The notes: a model not told the origin generated them from the sequence alone. DNA of 64,000 nucleotides from an uncultured Siphonobacter sp. (GCA_913774715.1 CAJYHS010000065.1:1-64000); one strand, 5' to 3'. Shown: positions 33,926 through 42,866, counted from the stretch's first letter. Numbers and translations are program-made.

Positions 33926-34930
33926 CTACCTACTCAACCGTCCGCTGGTGTCTCCGCTCATTACTGTTTCGATTTCGGCTACGGAGGCGAGATTGAAATC
34001 CCCTTCGATGCTGTGCTTGAGAGCGGAAGCTGCGGTAGCAAAATCAATGGACTTCTGATCGCTATAGTTCTTGATCTGACCGTAAATAAAACCCGCCAGG
34101 AACGCGTCACCGCCGCCAATCCGATCTACCATCGGCACCATTTCGTGCGTAATCGTCTCTAATAACTCTCCATTCCAGCAACGACCGGATAAGGTGTTGT
34201 GAGAAGCGGAGACGGAACCGCGTTTGGTATTAATAATCTTTTTCACGCGGGGGAATTTTGCCTGAAGCTGCTGAGCAACCGAAATAAATCGATCTCCTTC
34301 GCCCTGTGGCTTAATATCGAATAACTCTTCGGCATCTCCTTCTGCACAAACAATAACGTCACAGCCCGCGGTAAGTTCCGTCATTACCTCCCCAGCCGGG
34401 CGACCCCATTTCCAGAGATTTTTCCGGGAGTTTACATCCGCTGAAACTTTGATCCCTAGATGATTAGCGGTCTCTACGGCTGCTTTACAAGCCAGATAAG
34501 CTCCTTCCGAAATAGCGGGAGAAATACCCGTAAAGTGAAACCACTGAGCATCCGCCAGAATTTCCTCCCAATTGAATTCACTGGGATCCATCTGAGCGAA
34601 AGAAGAATTGGTACGGTCATAAATGATTCGACTGGCCCGCATCATGGCTCCCGTTTCCAGGAAATACGTTCCAATCCGATCACCACCTCGAACAATATCT
34701 TCAGTCTGCACGCCGTACCGACGTAACATCGCCGTAGCAGCATATCCCCAGTCATTATCAGGAAACCGGGTTACGTGACTCGCGGGAATATCGAGATAGG
34801 CCAGAGCTGCGGCTACGTTTGCCTCACCGCCACCAAAGTTTACATTAAGACTCGTCGTTTGAACAAATCGGGCGAAGCCGGGCGTACTCAGCCGCAACAT
34901 AATCTCGCCAAAGGTGACAACTTTTTTCAT
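33926..34930 (-). CDS. kdgK: 2-dehydro-3-deoxygluconokinase (PfkB family)
   Basis: A 334-residue ribokinase-fold sugar kinase. MKKVVTFGEIMLRLSTPGFARF and NFGGGEANVAAALAYL are the substrate-side N-terminal motifs (PfkB signature 1), and VDRIGGGDAFLAGFIYG contains the catalytic Asp (signature 2). It phosphorylates 2-keto-3-deoxygluconate at C6 using ATP. The aldolase gene downstream cleaves the product and kduI works upstream in the path, which fixes the substrate assignment. Confidence 0.92.
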   Translation of the reverse strand: MKKVVTFGEIMLRLSTPGFARFVQTTSLNVNFGGGEANVAAALAYLDIPASHVTRFPDNDWGYAATAMLRRYGVQTEDIVRGGDRIGTYFLETGAMMRASRIIYDRTNSSFAQMDPSEFNWEEILADAQWFHFTGISPAISEGAYLACKAAVETANHLGIKVSADVNSRKNLWKWGRPAGEVMTELTAGCDVIVCAEGDAEELFDIKPQGEGDRFISVAQQLQAKFPRVKKIINTKRGSVSASHNTLSGRCWNGELLETITHEMVPMVDRIGGGDAFLAGFIYGQIKNYSDQKSIDFATAASALKHSIEGDFNLASVAEIETVMSGDTSGRLSR

Positions 34931-34965
34931 GCAGGGTAGTAATCCTTCTGAGGTAGTGTAGAAGT

Positions 34966-35001
34966 GGTCTGGCGTTCAGCAATTTACTCAAACGCCAGAC
35001 C
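34966..35001. promoter_or_regulatory. Stem-loop or operator in the kdgK leader
   Basis: GGTCTGGCGTT (34966-34976) and AACGCCAGACC (34991-35001) are perfect 11-base inverted repeats with a 14-base centre, 36 bases upstream of the kdgK start. No T run follows on the minus strand, so a regulator site or leader structure is as likely as a terminator for the gene ending at 35064. Confidence 0.5.
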
Positions 35002-35063
35002 GGTACATAGTAAAGAGACGCAAATAAGAAATAAATACCCGTACAAGCCTCCGGGTAATCGCT

Positions 35064-36035
35064 CTATTGGCTCCATTCGGTTGGGGTACGGTCCCAACGA
35101 TGATTTTTCAAATCTTGTAATAAAGCTGGAGTTAAGCCTTCTCCGTCGGAAGTGGCCATATTAGCCTCCACATTTTTGATTTTCCGCATACCCGGAATAA
35201 TCGTTCCGACGTCAGGGTTACTCAAGATGAAACGAAGAGCCATTTCAGGCATCGTCATTCCCGCCGGAATCATCGGGCGTAAGGCTTCGGCGTGATGAAC
35301 GCTATCTTTCAGATTTTCGGGAACGAAATAAGTAGATCGCCAGTCGTCAGCGGGGAAAGTGGTTTCTTCGGTTAGGGTTCCGGTCAACGTTCCTTCATCG
35401 AAAGGCACACGGGCAATGACTGCCACATCCAGTTCCTTACATAAGGGGAATAAATGATCTTCCGGAGCCTGATCAAAAATATTGTAGATGACTTGTACCG
35501 ATGAAATCAGGCCGGTACGAAGCGTTTCGAGGACGTTCTCGGGTTCCCAGCGATTTACCGAAATGCCCCAGTGAGCTACCTTTCCTTCCTGAGTTAACTT
35601 CTGAACGGCTTCTTTCCACTCATCGTTAGTAGCCCAGGCGTCTTCCCAAACGTGAAATTGTTGCAGGTCAATTTGCTCGACTTTCAGGTTTTTCAGGCTT
35701 TTCTCCGTGTATTCAATGATGTGTGAAGCTGGGAAACATTCTTCCAGAGTATAGTCTGGCTTAGAAGGCCATTTGAAGTTTTGGGGCGGAATTTTGGTAG
35801 CGGAGTATAACCGGTGTTCCGAATGGCGTTTGAGCAAATCGCCTAAAATTTCTTCACTTTTGCCAGCACCATATCCCCAGGCGGTATCAAAGAAATTACA
35901 GCCTAACTCTACCGAGCGATCCAGTGATTTATTGATTTCTTCAATATCGGAGCCAGTCCAGCCAGCCAGTCCCCACATGCCGTATCCCATTTCGGAAACT
36001 TTCCAGTCGGTTCGGCCAAATCTACGATAGTTCAT
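35064..36035 (-). CDS. Aldo/keto reductase
   Basis: A 323-residue (alpha/beta)8 NADPH-dependent reductase. MNYRRFGRTDWKVSEMGYGMWGLAGW is the typical opening, NFFDTAWGYGAGKSEEILG carries the catalytic Asp and Tyr, LYSATKIPP the Lys, and QFHVWED replaces the usual catalytic His motif. IIPGMRKIKNVEANM binds the cofactor phosphate. It is the branch common beside sugar catabolic genes in Bacteroidota, and it lies upstream of kdgK on the same strand. A role in sugar or uronate reduction is inference. A -7 box lies 57 bases before the start. Confidence 0.88.
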   Translation of the reverse strand: MNYRRFGRTDWKVSEMGYGMWGLAGWTGSDIEEINKSLDRSVELGCNFFDTAWGYGAGKSEEILGDLLKRHSEHRLYSATKIPPQNFKWPSKPDYTLEECFPASHIIEYTEKSLKNLKVEQIDLQQFHVWEDAWATNDEWKEAVQKLTQEGKVAHWGISVNRWEPENVLETLRTGLISSVQVIYNIFDQAPEDHLFPLCKELDVAVIARVPFDEGTLTGTLTEETTFPADDWRSTYFVPENLKDSVHHAEALRPMIPAGMTMPEMALRFILSNPDVGTIIPGMRKIKNVEANMATSDGEGLTPALLQDLKNHRWDRTPTEWSQ

Positions 36036-36091
36036 AATTGTCGAGAGGTATTAATAGTCCGTCAGCCGTTTGAACGGCCTTTTACTTTTTT

Positions 36092-36099
36092 CAAAGGTA
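36092..36099 (-). promoter_or_regulatory. -7 box (TACCTTTG) for the aldo/keto reductase gene
   Basis: CAAAGGTA on the plus strand gives TACCTTTG on the minus strand, 57 bases upstream of the start at 36035. Confidence 0.5.
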
Positions 36100-36210
36100 T
36101 ACAGGATTTTCAGGTATTACCCGCTTTCTCCAAATTTCAGATTCCTGTACTAAATCTATACTAGCGACATACCTACACGATCTGATTACTCAGGAGTAGA
36201 ACTCTGTATT

Positions 36211-37485
36211 TTATGAATTCTGACTATACATATCCTTTACTGAACCAAAGCCGATGACATCCTTTACCGGCGGATCGTCGCTCACTTCCGCCGCCCGCAT
36301 GATTCTTCGGCTACCGTGTTTATCCCGTAATTCGTAATATACTTTCCGTAGCTTGTCCTTTCTGACATTATCTTCAAAAATCTGATACTGCACCAGTTGA
36401 TCAGGAATAAAATGCCGAATTCCTACGCCTAACAAGATCAGGCCCGGATTGAGCAAAGATTCGGACGAATGCTGCCACTGTACTTTGGCAGCAGCTCGTT
36501 TTAAAATCAGATTGAATAAAGCCACTCCATCCTGAACGGGCGTTTGAAACTGCATTTCGTCACTATACGTCCTTCCCTCTTCGTATTTCGCCCAGAAAAA
36601 AGCTGTTTTACAAAACACACTCTGTTGTACCATGCGTCGTTCCAGGGTCTGGCAGAGCATGAACAGAATTTCTTCCAATACTTCCGGTGATTGCCGCTGA
36701 CTTCGCGACAGATGCCGCATGGCCTGCATACTCTTATAAGCAGGCGTATATTCCGTATCTATTTCGTAAAAGTTGAGTCGCAAATGCCAATGCCAGCCGA
36801 TAATGCTGCGACAGGCTGCCCGCAAAAATTCAGGATCAGCATAACGCAATTTCAGCGGCGAATCTATACCCGAATGATGCAGCCGACGAGCCATACCGGA
36901 GGCAATGCCGGGCAAATCCACTAACTCTAACTGGCTCAGGATCAGGTCAATATTATCGGGGGTAATGACCGTCAATCCGTTGGGTTTGATGAGATCAGAA
37001 CCGAGCTTAGCCAGAAAAGCGTTTGGGGCAATTCCAATTGAACATTGCAGGTAATCGCCCACTTCCTGCTTAATAGCTTTTTTGATTTCAGCCGCTACTT
37101 TTTCAAGATCATGATAAATCAGCCGATGATTGGTAAGAACAACGACGGCTTCATCAATGCTTCGTGGAATGACCTGATCCGAAAATCGCTTGAGGATTCC
37201 CATAATCTTGGTATGATACTCCCGGTATTTTTCCGGATTAGTCGGAAGCGGAACCAGATCCGGACATAATCGCATGGCTTCATTCAGACGCATTCCGAGT
37301 TTAATACCTTTCTTTTTCGCTTCAATCGACGGAGCAATGACACAGCCAAACTGACTTGGATACACACATACCGCTACGGGTCGGCCGCGTAAGTAATAGT
37401 TATCCTGCTGCTCGCAACTGGCAAAGAAGCTGTTCATGTCCACGAAAAGTACTGCGGCTCCCGGAGGAACTCTGAATTCTTTCAT
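36211..37485 (-). CDS. Y-family DNA polymerase (UmuC/Pol IV-like)
   Basis: A 424-residue translesion polymerase. The catalytic site is intact: VDMNSFFASCEQ (first Asp and the steric-gate Phe region) and IPRSIDEAVV (Asp-Glu pair). YLQCSIGIAPNAFLAKLGSDLIKPNGL is the palm, LVDLPGIASGMARRLHHSGI the helix-hairpin-helix, and the C-terminal third is the little-finger domain. There is no clear clamp-binding QxxLF at the very end. No umuD-like gene is adjacent. It probably copies past damaged bases. Upstream is A/T-rich with a possible TAAATTTG box at 37544-37551. Confidence 0.88.
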   Translation of the reverse strand: MKEFRVPPGAAVLFVDMNSFFASCEQQDNYYLRGRPVAVCVYPSQFGCVIAPSIEAKKKGIKLGMRLNEAMRLCPDLVPLPTNPEKYREYHTKIMGILKRFSDQVIPRSIDEAVVVLTNHRLIYHDLEKVAAEIKKAIKQEVGDYLQCSIGIAPNAFLAKLGSDLIKPNGLTVITPDNIDLILSQLELVDLPGIASGMARRLHHSGIDSPLKLRYADPEFLRAACRSIIGWHWHLRLNFYEIDTEYTPAYKSMQAMRHLSRSQRQSPEVLEEILFMLCQTLERRMVQQSVFCKTAFFWAKYEEGRTYSDEMQFQTPVQDGVALFNLILKRAAAKVQWQHSSESLLNPGLILLGVGIRHFIPDQLVQYQIFEDNVRKDKLRKVYYELRDKHGSRRIMRAAEVSDDPPVKDVIGFGSVKDMYSQNS

Positions 37486-37838
37486 GATTCAAAAACACTA
37501 CTTTCCGGGCAAAAAAACAAATCTTTTGACTACATTTTAAAGACAAATTTACCGATTTAAATATCTTTTGGATAAAATTTATATTCATTTTGTATGTTTT
37601 GTCTTGTTTTATTGAACGATTTCTACTAAATCTCTTTCGCTGGTCCGCATGTCTGTTGATGAGTTAAGCTACCAGTGAAAAAGCTGGTAGCTGCAATAGA
37701 ATTGGCCTGGACCATAATCCGAGTAATGGATTTTCAGTTGATACCTAGGTCTGCCCACTTTTTCATTGGTAACAGATTATAAAACAAAAAGACGTTGCCC
37801 AACGGCAACGTCTTTTCTTCAATAAATAACTTCTTTAT
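37486..37838. other. 353-base gene-free region
   Basis: Upstream of the polymerase the DNA is A/T-rich, with CAAATTTA at 37544-37551 (TAAATTTG on the minus strand, a possible -7 box). A hairpin, AGCTACCAG (37667-37675)/CTGGTAGCT (37684-37692) with a TGAAAAAG loop, resembles the GGCTACCA hairpin at 28589-28614. A terminator follows at 37787. I see no ORF worth calling. Confidence 0.6.
37787..37816. terminator. Terminator after the TIM-barrel isomerase gene
   Basis: AAAAGACGTTGCC (37787-37799), loop CAAC, GGCAACGTCTTTT (37804-37816). A run on one side and T run on the other allow both directions. Confidence 0.85.
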
Positions 37839-38759
37839 CTATACCTGAAAGTTATCGGCTTGTTTGTAGGCCTCGATCAACTTTCTTTCACCTTCTGCTC
37901 CGGGAATGGAGATGCCGTGTTCCATTCCAAAAATGAAATCGCGGTTGGTTTCTTTCATTTTCTTATAAATGTGCTTAAAGACATTCTGGTAGTTGATCTC
38001 TCCCGTACCGGGTTCGTTCCGACCGGGATTATCACCCATCTGGAAATACGCAATTTCGTTCCAGGTCCAGTCGATGTGCGGGATGATATGCCCTTCCGTT
38101 TTCTGCATGTGATAGACATCAAACAGAATTTTGCAGGAGGGACTATTCACCGCCCGACAGATTTCATATGTCTGATCGGACGTTTGCAGGTATAAATCAG
38201 GCGAATCGCTTAGAGGCTCCAGCACCATGATCAGACCGTGCGGTTCCAGCATTTCGGCTCCGCGACGCAAGGCATCAATGACGTTACCCGTCTGAACGCC
38301 AATGGGTAAGTTCCGCTGAAAGTTACCAGGAACAACCGTTGTATACTTGGTTTTGCAACGCTTGGAAACTTCAATGGCGTTCTGACAGCCTTTCAGAAAA
38401 ATGTCCAGATGTTCTTTTTTTCCAGCAGCCAGCGTATTAGCTCCATTACCGCCTTTGTGCAGTACAAACACGCCCATTTCCATGCCCAGCTTTGTTAACA
38501 TATCACCGATTTTGGTTTGCTCGGCTTCAGGGCGGCCCGTCATTCCGTTATCTTCCAGAGCTCTGAAGCCCTGATCGGCCATAAACTGCAGTTGCTTGAA
38601 AATGTCTTTGCCAGCCAGGTTCTCAAACATACCAAAGTGCGGGGCATATTTAAGCTTAAATGTATGAGCAGGAGGCGTTGCAGCAGAAGCCTGTAAGCCC
38701 CCAAGCATGGCGACGCCAGCGGCCGCAGAAAGATTTTTAACGAACGTACGACGTAACAT
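37839..38759 (-). CDS. Tat-exported sugar isomerase/epimerase-like TIM-barrel (hydroxypyruvate isomerase family)
   Basis: A 306-residue protein: Tat-like signal (LRRTFVKNLSAAAGVAMLGG) then a xylose-isomerase-like TIM barrel. LMVLEPLSDSPDLYLQT (metal Glu), CKILFDVYHMQKTEGHII (Asp and His) and FGMEHGISIPG (final Glu) mark the metal site of the AP-endonuclease-2/Hyi superfamily. It would isomerise or epimerise a sugar or keto acid in the periplasm. Bacteroidota carry many exported members near sugar oxidoreductases. Exact substrate unknown. It appears monocistronic, closed by its own terminator. Confidence 0.85.
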   Translation of the reverse strand: MLRRTFVKNLSAAAGVAMLGGLQASAATPPAHTFKLKYAPHFGMFENLAGKDIFKQLQFMADQGFRALEDNGMTGRPEAEQTKIGDMLTKLGMEMGVFVLHKGGNGANTLAAGKKEHLDIFLKGCQNAIEVSKRCKTKYTTVVPGNFQRNLPIGVQTGNVIDALRRGAEMLEPHGLIMVLEPLSDSPDLYLQTSDQTYEICRAVNSPSCKILFDVYHMQKTEGHIIPHIDWTWNEIAYFQMGDNPGRNEPGTGEINYQNVFKHIYKKMKETNRDFIFGMEHGISIPGAEGERKLIEAYKQADNFQV

Positions 38760-38974
38760 GTGCTGAATTTAGAGGTATTGAAAGGTAATCACCGTTATAA
38801 GGTAATAGTAAATTTCTGTTCGGTTATACTCCGAATGATTCTCAAAAACTTCGTTAGTGAGTACTGAGTTAATTATTTCATGAAATTCTTACCCTCAACA
38901 TACGCCACCTGTAAGCCTGAAAGATGAAAATATTTCCAAGTTTGTACAAACTAATTTGATCAGTGACATCGTAT

Positions 38975-39103
38975 ATGAAGGACCTTTTATCTGATCAGGA
39001 TATACTTCAATTCAACGAGATCGAAAGTCTGTTAGACATGGATATTTGTAGACTGATTAATGAGTCCGGCCCCATTGAAACAATCCATTATCGGGGAACT
39101 TAA
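38975..39103 (+). CDS. Possible 42-aa small ORF upstream of the L,D-transpeptidase
   Basis: ATG at 38975 opens a 42-residue acidic frame (MKDLLSDQDILQFNEIESLL onward) ending TAA at 39103. It has amphipathic helical character, but no family and no clear Shine-Dalgarno. It lies 107 bases before the YkuD_2 gene on the same strand in a 451-base gap otherwise without genes. TGATCAG (38958-38964) and CTGATCA (38991-38997) form an inverted repeat around its start. It may be a real microprotein or chance. Confidence 0.3.
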   Translation: MKDLLSDQDILQFNEIESLLDMDICRLINESGPIETIHYRGT

Positions 39104-39210
39104 GCAAAAGATTTGCCGTTTTTAAGTAATGTCAGTATTTTTCGACTGCCTTCGCCCATAGAGCTTTTATTCGATTAGTCCGTTTTTTCACTAACCCAAA
39201 CGAACACTAA

Positions 39211-39993
39211 ATGAACAAGTCACTAGCGATTCTGGTCGCCTCGACCCTGGTTTTTGTCTTCTCACTTGGATTTATAAATCGATTCGCTTTTAACGAGAAA
39301 AAGGAAATTCCCCTCTCAAAAACCATCGTCGTCAGCCCGGATCAGGAATGGGTGAGTTTGTACGATAGTTTGCAATTAGAAACTCTTGGATTGTCACCTG
39401 AAGCTTTTCATTATGCCTGGTATGGTTTCCAGCGAATGAAACTACAACAGCCCATTATTGCCATTGCTGATTTCAGTCAATCATCGCGTAACAAACGCTT
39501 GTATGTGATTGACTTATTGAAGAAACAAGTTGTTTATAATACTTACGTAGCCCACGGAAGAAATTCAGGTCAGGAATTTGCAACTCATTTTTCCAATGCC
39601 AATTCTTCCTATCAATCCAGTCTTGGTTTTTACCGGACTTTAGGTACCTATCAGGGAAAGCACGGCCTTTCGCTAAAACTGGAAGGACTGGAGAAAGGTA
39701 TCAATGATCAGGTTTACAACCGGGCCATTGTCATGCATGGAGCGGATTACGTGAGTGAATCGTTTATCAAACAAACGGGTCGTTTAGGACGTAGCCAGGG
39801 TTGCCCGGCCGTTTCTTATGCCGATCACAAAATCCTGATTAATCTTCTGAAAGGCGGTTCAGGCATGTTTTTGTACTCACCTGACGAAACGTATCTAAAA
39901 AAATCGGGCTTGTTAGCCGGGGTTTCGGATAATCCCGCTCACAAGCCCGATCAGTTAGCAAATCAGGCATCCCAGCCGTATACATCTTTATAG
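39211..39993 (+). CDS. Exported YkuD_2-type L,D-transpeptidase-like protein
   Basis: A 260-residue protein with an N-terminal hydrophobic anchor (1-25). The conserved murein L,D-transpeptidase catalytic region reads IVMHGADYVSESF, then GRLGRSQGCPAVS, giving the His and the S-x-GC nucleophile Cys. The N-terminal half (FHYAWYGFQRMKLQ, IADFSQSSRNKRLYVIDL, YVAHGRNSG) matches the YkuD_2 family rather than the classical YkuD. It probably remodels peptidoglycan cross-links or anchors proteins. Its 3' end overlaps the convergent lipoprotein transpeptidase by 31 bases. Confidence 0.85.
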   Translation: MNKSLAILVASTLVFVFSLGFINRFAFNEKKEIPLSKTIVVSPDQEWVSLYDSLQLETLGLSPEAFHYAWYGFQRMKLQQPIIAIADFSQSSRNKRLYVIDLLKKQVVYNTYVAHGRNSGQEFATHFSNANSSYQSSLGFYRTLGTYQGKHGLSLKLEGLEKGINDQVYNRAIVMHGADYVSESFIKQTGRLGRSQGCPAVSYADHKILINLLKGGSGMFLYSPDETYLKKSGLLAGVSDNPAHKPDQLANQASQPYTSL

Positions 39994-41138
39994 TAGACCA
40001 GCTTGCCATTCTCGTCAATATCTGCTCCTAAATACAGCAGAAATACGGGTACTTTTTTAGGCAAAGCATGCGACTCTGGTGGGAGAGAATAGGCTCCATT
40101 TTCTTCCAGAGAATCATTTTCGAGCAGTTTCTCTCCTGCCATGAAGTTCGCTAAATCCGTAGGTCGCTGTACCCGTACGCAACCGTGACTCCGCCAACGT
40201 TCATCTTTTGCAAACAGGTAGCGGGCATTGGTATCATGCAAGTAAATAGCCAGCGGATTTTTAAGTTCTACTTTTAATAAACCCAGCGAGTTATCGGCAC
40301 CCGTATCCTGTCTCAATCGATACGGAAATTTGTTCACTGAGAGAGCCGACCAATCTACGTCTTCAGGGTCAACCCGATTCCCTTTCGAATCAATTACTTC
40401 AATATTGTTTGCTTCCAGAAAACCGGTATTATTCTGAATTTTAGGTAACATTTCCTTTACCGCAATGCTACGTGGAACGTTCCAGTAGGGATGGGTAATG
40501 ATTTGAGTGGCGTAAGTATCCATGCCGGGCGTTGCCTTATCCTTTTTCCCTGCTACGACTCTCATTTTGATTCCTTCTTTCCCGGAAGAATCCATACCAA
40601 CAAGGTAGGCTCCCCGAATATTAACCAAAACGAAGCGAGGCGATTGTTGTGCCTGCCGATGTACCCAGCGATACGCGTTCAGCGATTCTGCTACCAGTTG
40701 AGCACTATCCGCTTTATTCTCAGTCATCAGACGGGCATATTCCTGCTTCAAACGACCGTAAGTTGGATACTGAGGTTCTAATTGTTTAATCGCATCTTCT
40801 ACAGCAACCCCCTGCACAATGCTCCAACCTACCATCCGTATGGCAGCTGAGTCGATGGGCTGTACCTTCTCGACGTATTTCATATACTTAGGCTTATGCC
40901 CAAATCCGATTTCGGAAAGTAAAGCAAAGCCAGAAGTTTCGGGATCCGTGAAGTTTTCAGTATTGACGCCGTTTTTTTGAGCGTACTGCATCAGTTTGGT
41001 ATGAACTTCTTCTTCGTTCAATTCCTGTTTCAAAGCTTCATCGGTTCGCTCCGAAGCCTGTTCGTATTTCTTTTTACAGGAAGTAACTACGCTAATGCAG
41101 AGAAGTATAGGAATCAGGTATTTCAATGGTGTCTTCAT
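39963..41138 (-). CDS. Lipoprotein L,D-transpeptidase (YcbB/LdtD-like, compact)
   Basis: A 391-residue protein with a lipobox VVTSC (lipid Cys21). The YkuD domain runs from about 170 to 360: FVLVNIRGAYLVGMDS, VVAGKKDKATPGMD, IYLHDTNARYLF (His) and RWRSHGCVRVQRPTDLA (His and catalytic Cys). The N-terminal part is helical and resembles the YcbB scaffold. I see no peptidoglycan-binding domain, and it is shorter than typical YcbB (about 550-600). It makes 3-3 cross-links in the periplasm. It ends inside the neighbouring YkuD_2 gene. Confidence 0.87.
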   Translation of the reverse strand: MKTPLKYLIPILLCISVVTSCKKKYEQASERTDEALKQELNEEEVHTKLMQYAQKNGVNTENFTDPETSGFALLSEIGFGHKPKYMKYVEKVQPIDSAAIRMVGWSIVQGVAVEDAIKQLEPQYPTYGRLKQEYARLMTENKADSAQLVAESLNAYRWVHRQAQQSPRFVLVNIRGAYLVGMDSSGKEGIKMRVVAGKKDKATPGMDTYATQIITHPYWNVPRSIAVKEMLPKIQNNTGFLEANNIEVIDSKGNRVDPEDVDWSALSVNKFPYRLRQDTGADNSLGLLKVELKNPLAIYLHDTNARYLFAKDERWRSHGCVRVQRPTDLANFMAGEKLLENDSLEENGAYSLPPESHALPKKVPVFLLYLGADIDENGKLVYYKDVYGWDA

Positions 41139-41279
41139 GGCTCTTCAACAAAGGTTATAACACTTTCTTATGAAATAGTTATGCTAAAATTAAAGCAACC
41201 AACGATAATTGATTATCAGACCCTTACATAACACGATTCTTTAAAATATGTGTATAATATTACCCAAAACTGTTTACAG

Positions 41280-42245
41280 TTAAGCGGGAACCGGCGAAAC
41301 TACGCTTTGATACAAACGCATAATTTTATCCCGGAACTCGTCAACCAACGTTTCAGGACTGATGATCCGTCCGTGTTCAGCATAGAGTAAAAACCAGCGT
41401 AAGATCGCATCAGGCCAGGAAGTGAAGAACGTCATTTCCACGTACTTTCCCAGATCAGTTTGCTCCACGAAACCGTGTTCGTATTTCTGCATTTCCAGGT
41501 AACTCATCATCTTCTTTTCTACCTGAATAACGACGGTCTGAAGCTTCCGGCTGGGGGCATTTTGCTGAAGATATTCTTTCAGTAAAGGATGTTCCCTACT
41601 AAAGGGAATAGAGGTATGATGCAGATTACGGATGCGATCAACCCGAAAATCGCGGTATTCCAAACGCAAATGACAGTAGGCCACTACGTGCCAGCAATCA
41701 TACGCATAGAAAATGCCAATGGGTTCAATGAGACGTTCCGTAGACTGCTCTCTATTAAAAGCTTTATATTGAATCTGAAGACTTTGCTTGTCTGAAATAC
41801 TCTGGAGAATGGGATGCAGAAACGCATGTTTTGCATCAGCCAGACCGGGTGGTAAGGGTTTCTGCCGGATTTCGATGTGATTCTCAATGTGTTCCAGGAG
41901 ATTCTTCTCTGAACTTCGCAGTACCGACCGCACCTTGAACATCGCCGACTGGTAGCTTTCCCGAATGGATGTATCCGTTAGCTTTTCAATTAGTTTTTCA
42001 GCCGTCAAAAATGCTGTTGCTTCCTCGCGGGTAAACATAACTGGCGGCAATCGATACCCATCCATAATGGAATATCCTACTCCCGCCTCGCCAATGATTG
42101 GCACACCCGCTTCGCAAAGCGTATTCATATCCCGATAAACCGTTCGCAGGCTAATCTCAAAACGATCTGCAATGTCCTGAGCTTTTACTACTCTGCGGGA
42201 TTGCAATTGTATCAAAATAGCAGTGACTCGGTCAATACGGTTCAT
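41280..42245 (-). CDS. YafY-type helix-turn-helix/WYL-domain regulator
   Basis: A 321-residue regulator. An HTH_11 winged helix (residues 1-60, MNRIDRVTAILIQLQS then AQDIADRFEISLRTVYRDMNTLCEAGVPI) is followed by a WYL domain (ESYQSAMFKVRSVLRSSE through GIFYAYDCWHVVAYCHLRLEYRDFRVDRI) and the WCX extension. WYL domains sense nucleic acid or nucleotide ligands. Two small genes encoding a DUF1697 protein and a monooxygenase lie upstream on the same strand, and this regulator class often controls such neighbours. A hairpin at 42294-42323 separates it from them. Confidence 0.88.
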   Translation of the reverse strand: MNRIDRVTAILIQLQSRRVVKAQDIADRFEISLRTVYRDMNTLCEAGVPIIGEAGVGYSIMDGYRLPPVMFTREEATAFLTAEKLIEKLTDTSIRESYQSAMFKVRSVLRSSEKNLLEHIENHIEIRQKPLPPGLADAKHAFLHPILQSISDKQSLQIQYKAFNREQSTERLIEPIGIFYAYDCWHVVAYCHLRLEYRDFRVDRIRNLHHTSIPFSREHPLLKEYLQQNAPSRKLQTVVIQVEKKMMSYLEMQKYEHGFVEQTDLGKYVEMTFFTSWPDAILRWFLLYAEHGRIISPETLVDEFRDKIMRLYQSVVSPVPA

Positions 42246-42293
42246 GGCAGGCAGATGATTTAAGGGTACATATTTATCCCTACCCCTAAACTA

Positions 42294-42323
42294 ATAATGG
42301 CTGGCGAGGATGCCAGCCATTAT
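42294..42323 (-). terminator. Stem-loop after the DUF1697 gene
   Basis: ATAATGGCTGGC (42294-42305) pairs exactly with GCCAGCCATTAT (42312-42323), loop GAGGAT. The T run on the minus strand is poor, so termination strength is uncertain. Confidence 0.6.
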
Positions 42324-42337
42324 CGAATGTTTATGCT

Positions 42338-42859
42338 CTATAACAGGCGTAAAATTTCATTAATCGTTCGCCAGTTTCGGGTAGTGCCTCTTACTTTGAG
42401 CTTACTTTCTACGAAAGGATTACTCAGTTTAGCTTTGCCATAGCCGTCGGGAAACTGAAGATATAGTTCTTTATTCTTCAACTCCATGCGTTCCGTTCCT
42501 GGGTCCAATGATTTCAGATTAGCCCATTTTTCGGGAGACGGTTCTTCCGCCAAAAATGTAACGTATACATCTTCGATTGTTTCAAACGGATTAGTACTTG
42601 CGACTTGCCGCAGCTCATCAGCCGTTCGAATCAAAACGGTTACATCAAAACCATAGGTAGCTTCAATTTTACTTTCAATCAGTTGTCGAATAAGCGACAC
42701 ATCCTGCTGGTCAGTTTCGAAGACTACATTCCCACTCTGAATGTATGTTTTTACCTTCGTGAAGCCTAATTCTTCATACAAGGTCTTCAAACCAGCCATT
42801 GGGATTTTCTTATGCCCACTGACATTAATTCCCCGAAGTAAAGAAGCAAATGACGGCAT
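42338..42859 (-). CDS. DUF1697 domain protein
   Basis: A 173-residue DUF1697 protein with the family hallmark opening FASLLRGINVSGHKKIPMAGLKTLYEELGFTKVKTYIQSGNVVFE, followed by FDVTVLIRTADEL, NPFE and the terminal GTTRNWRTINEILRL. These are cytosolic proteins of unknown function, often near general stress or monooxygenase genes. It begins 7 bases after the small monooxygenase gene, so the two are likely co-transcribed. Confidence 0.9.
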   Translation of the reverse strand: MPSFASLLRGINVSGHKKIPMAGLKTLYEELGFTKVKTYIQSGNVVFETDQQDVSLIRQLIESKIEATYGFDVTVLIRTADELRQVASTNPFETIEDVYVTFLAEEPSPEKWANLKSLDPGTERMELKNKELYLQFPDGYGKAKLSNPFVESKLKVRGTTRNWRTINEILRLL

Positions 42860-42866
42860 TGAGTCC

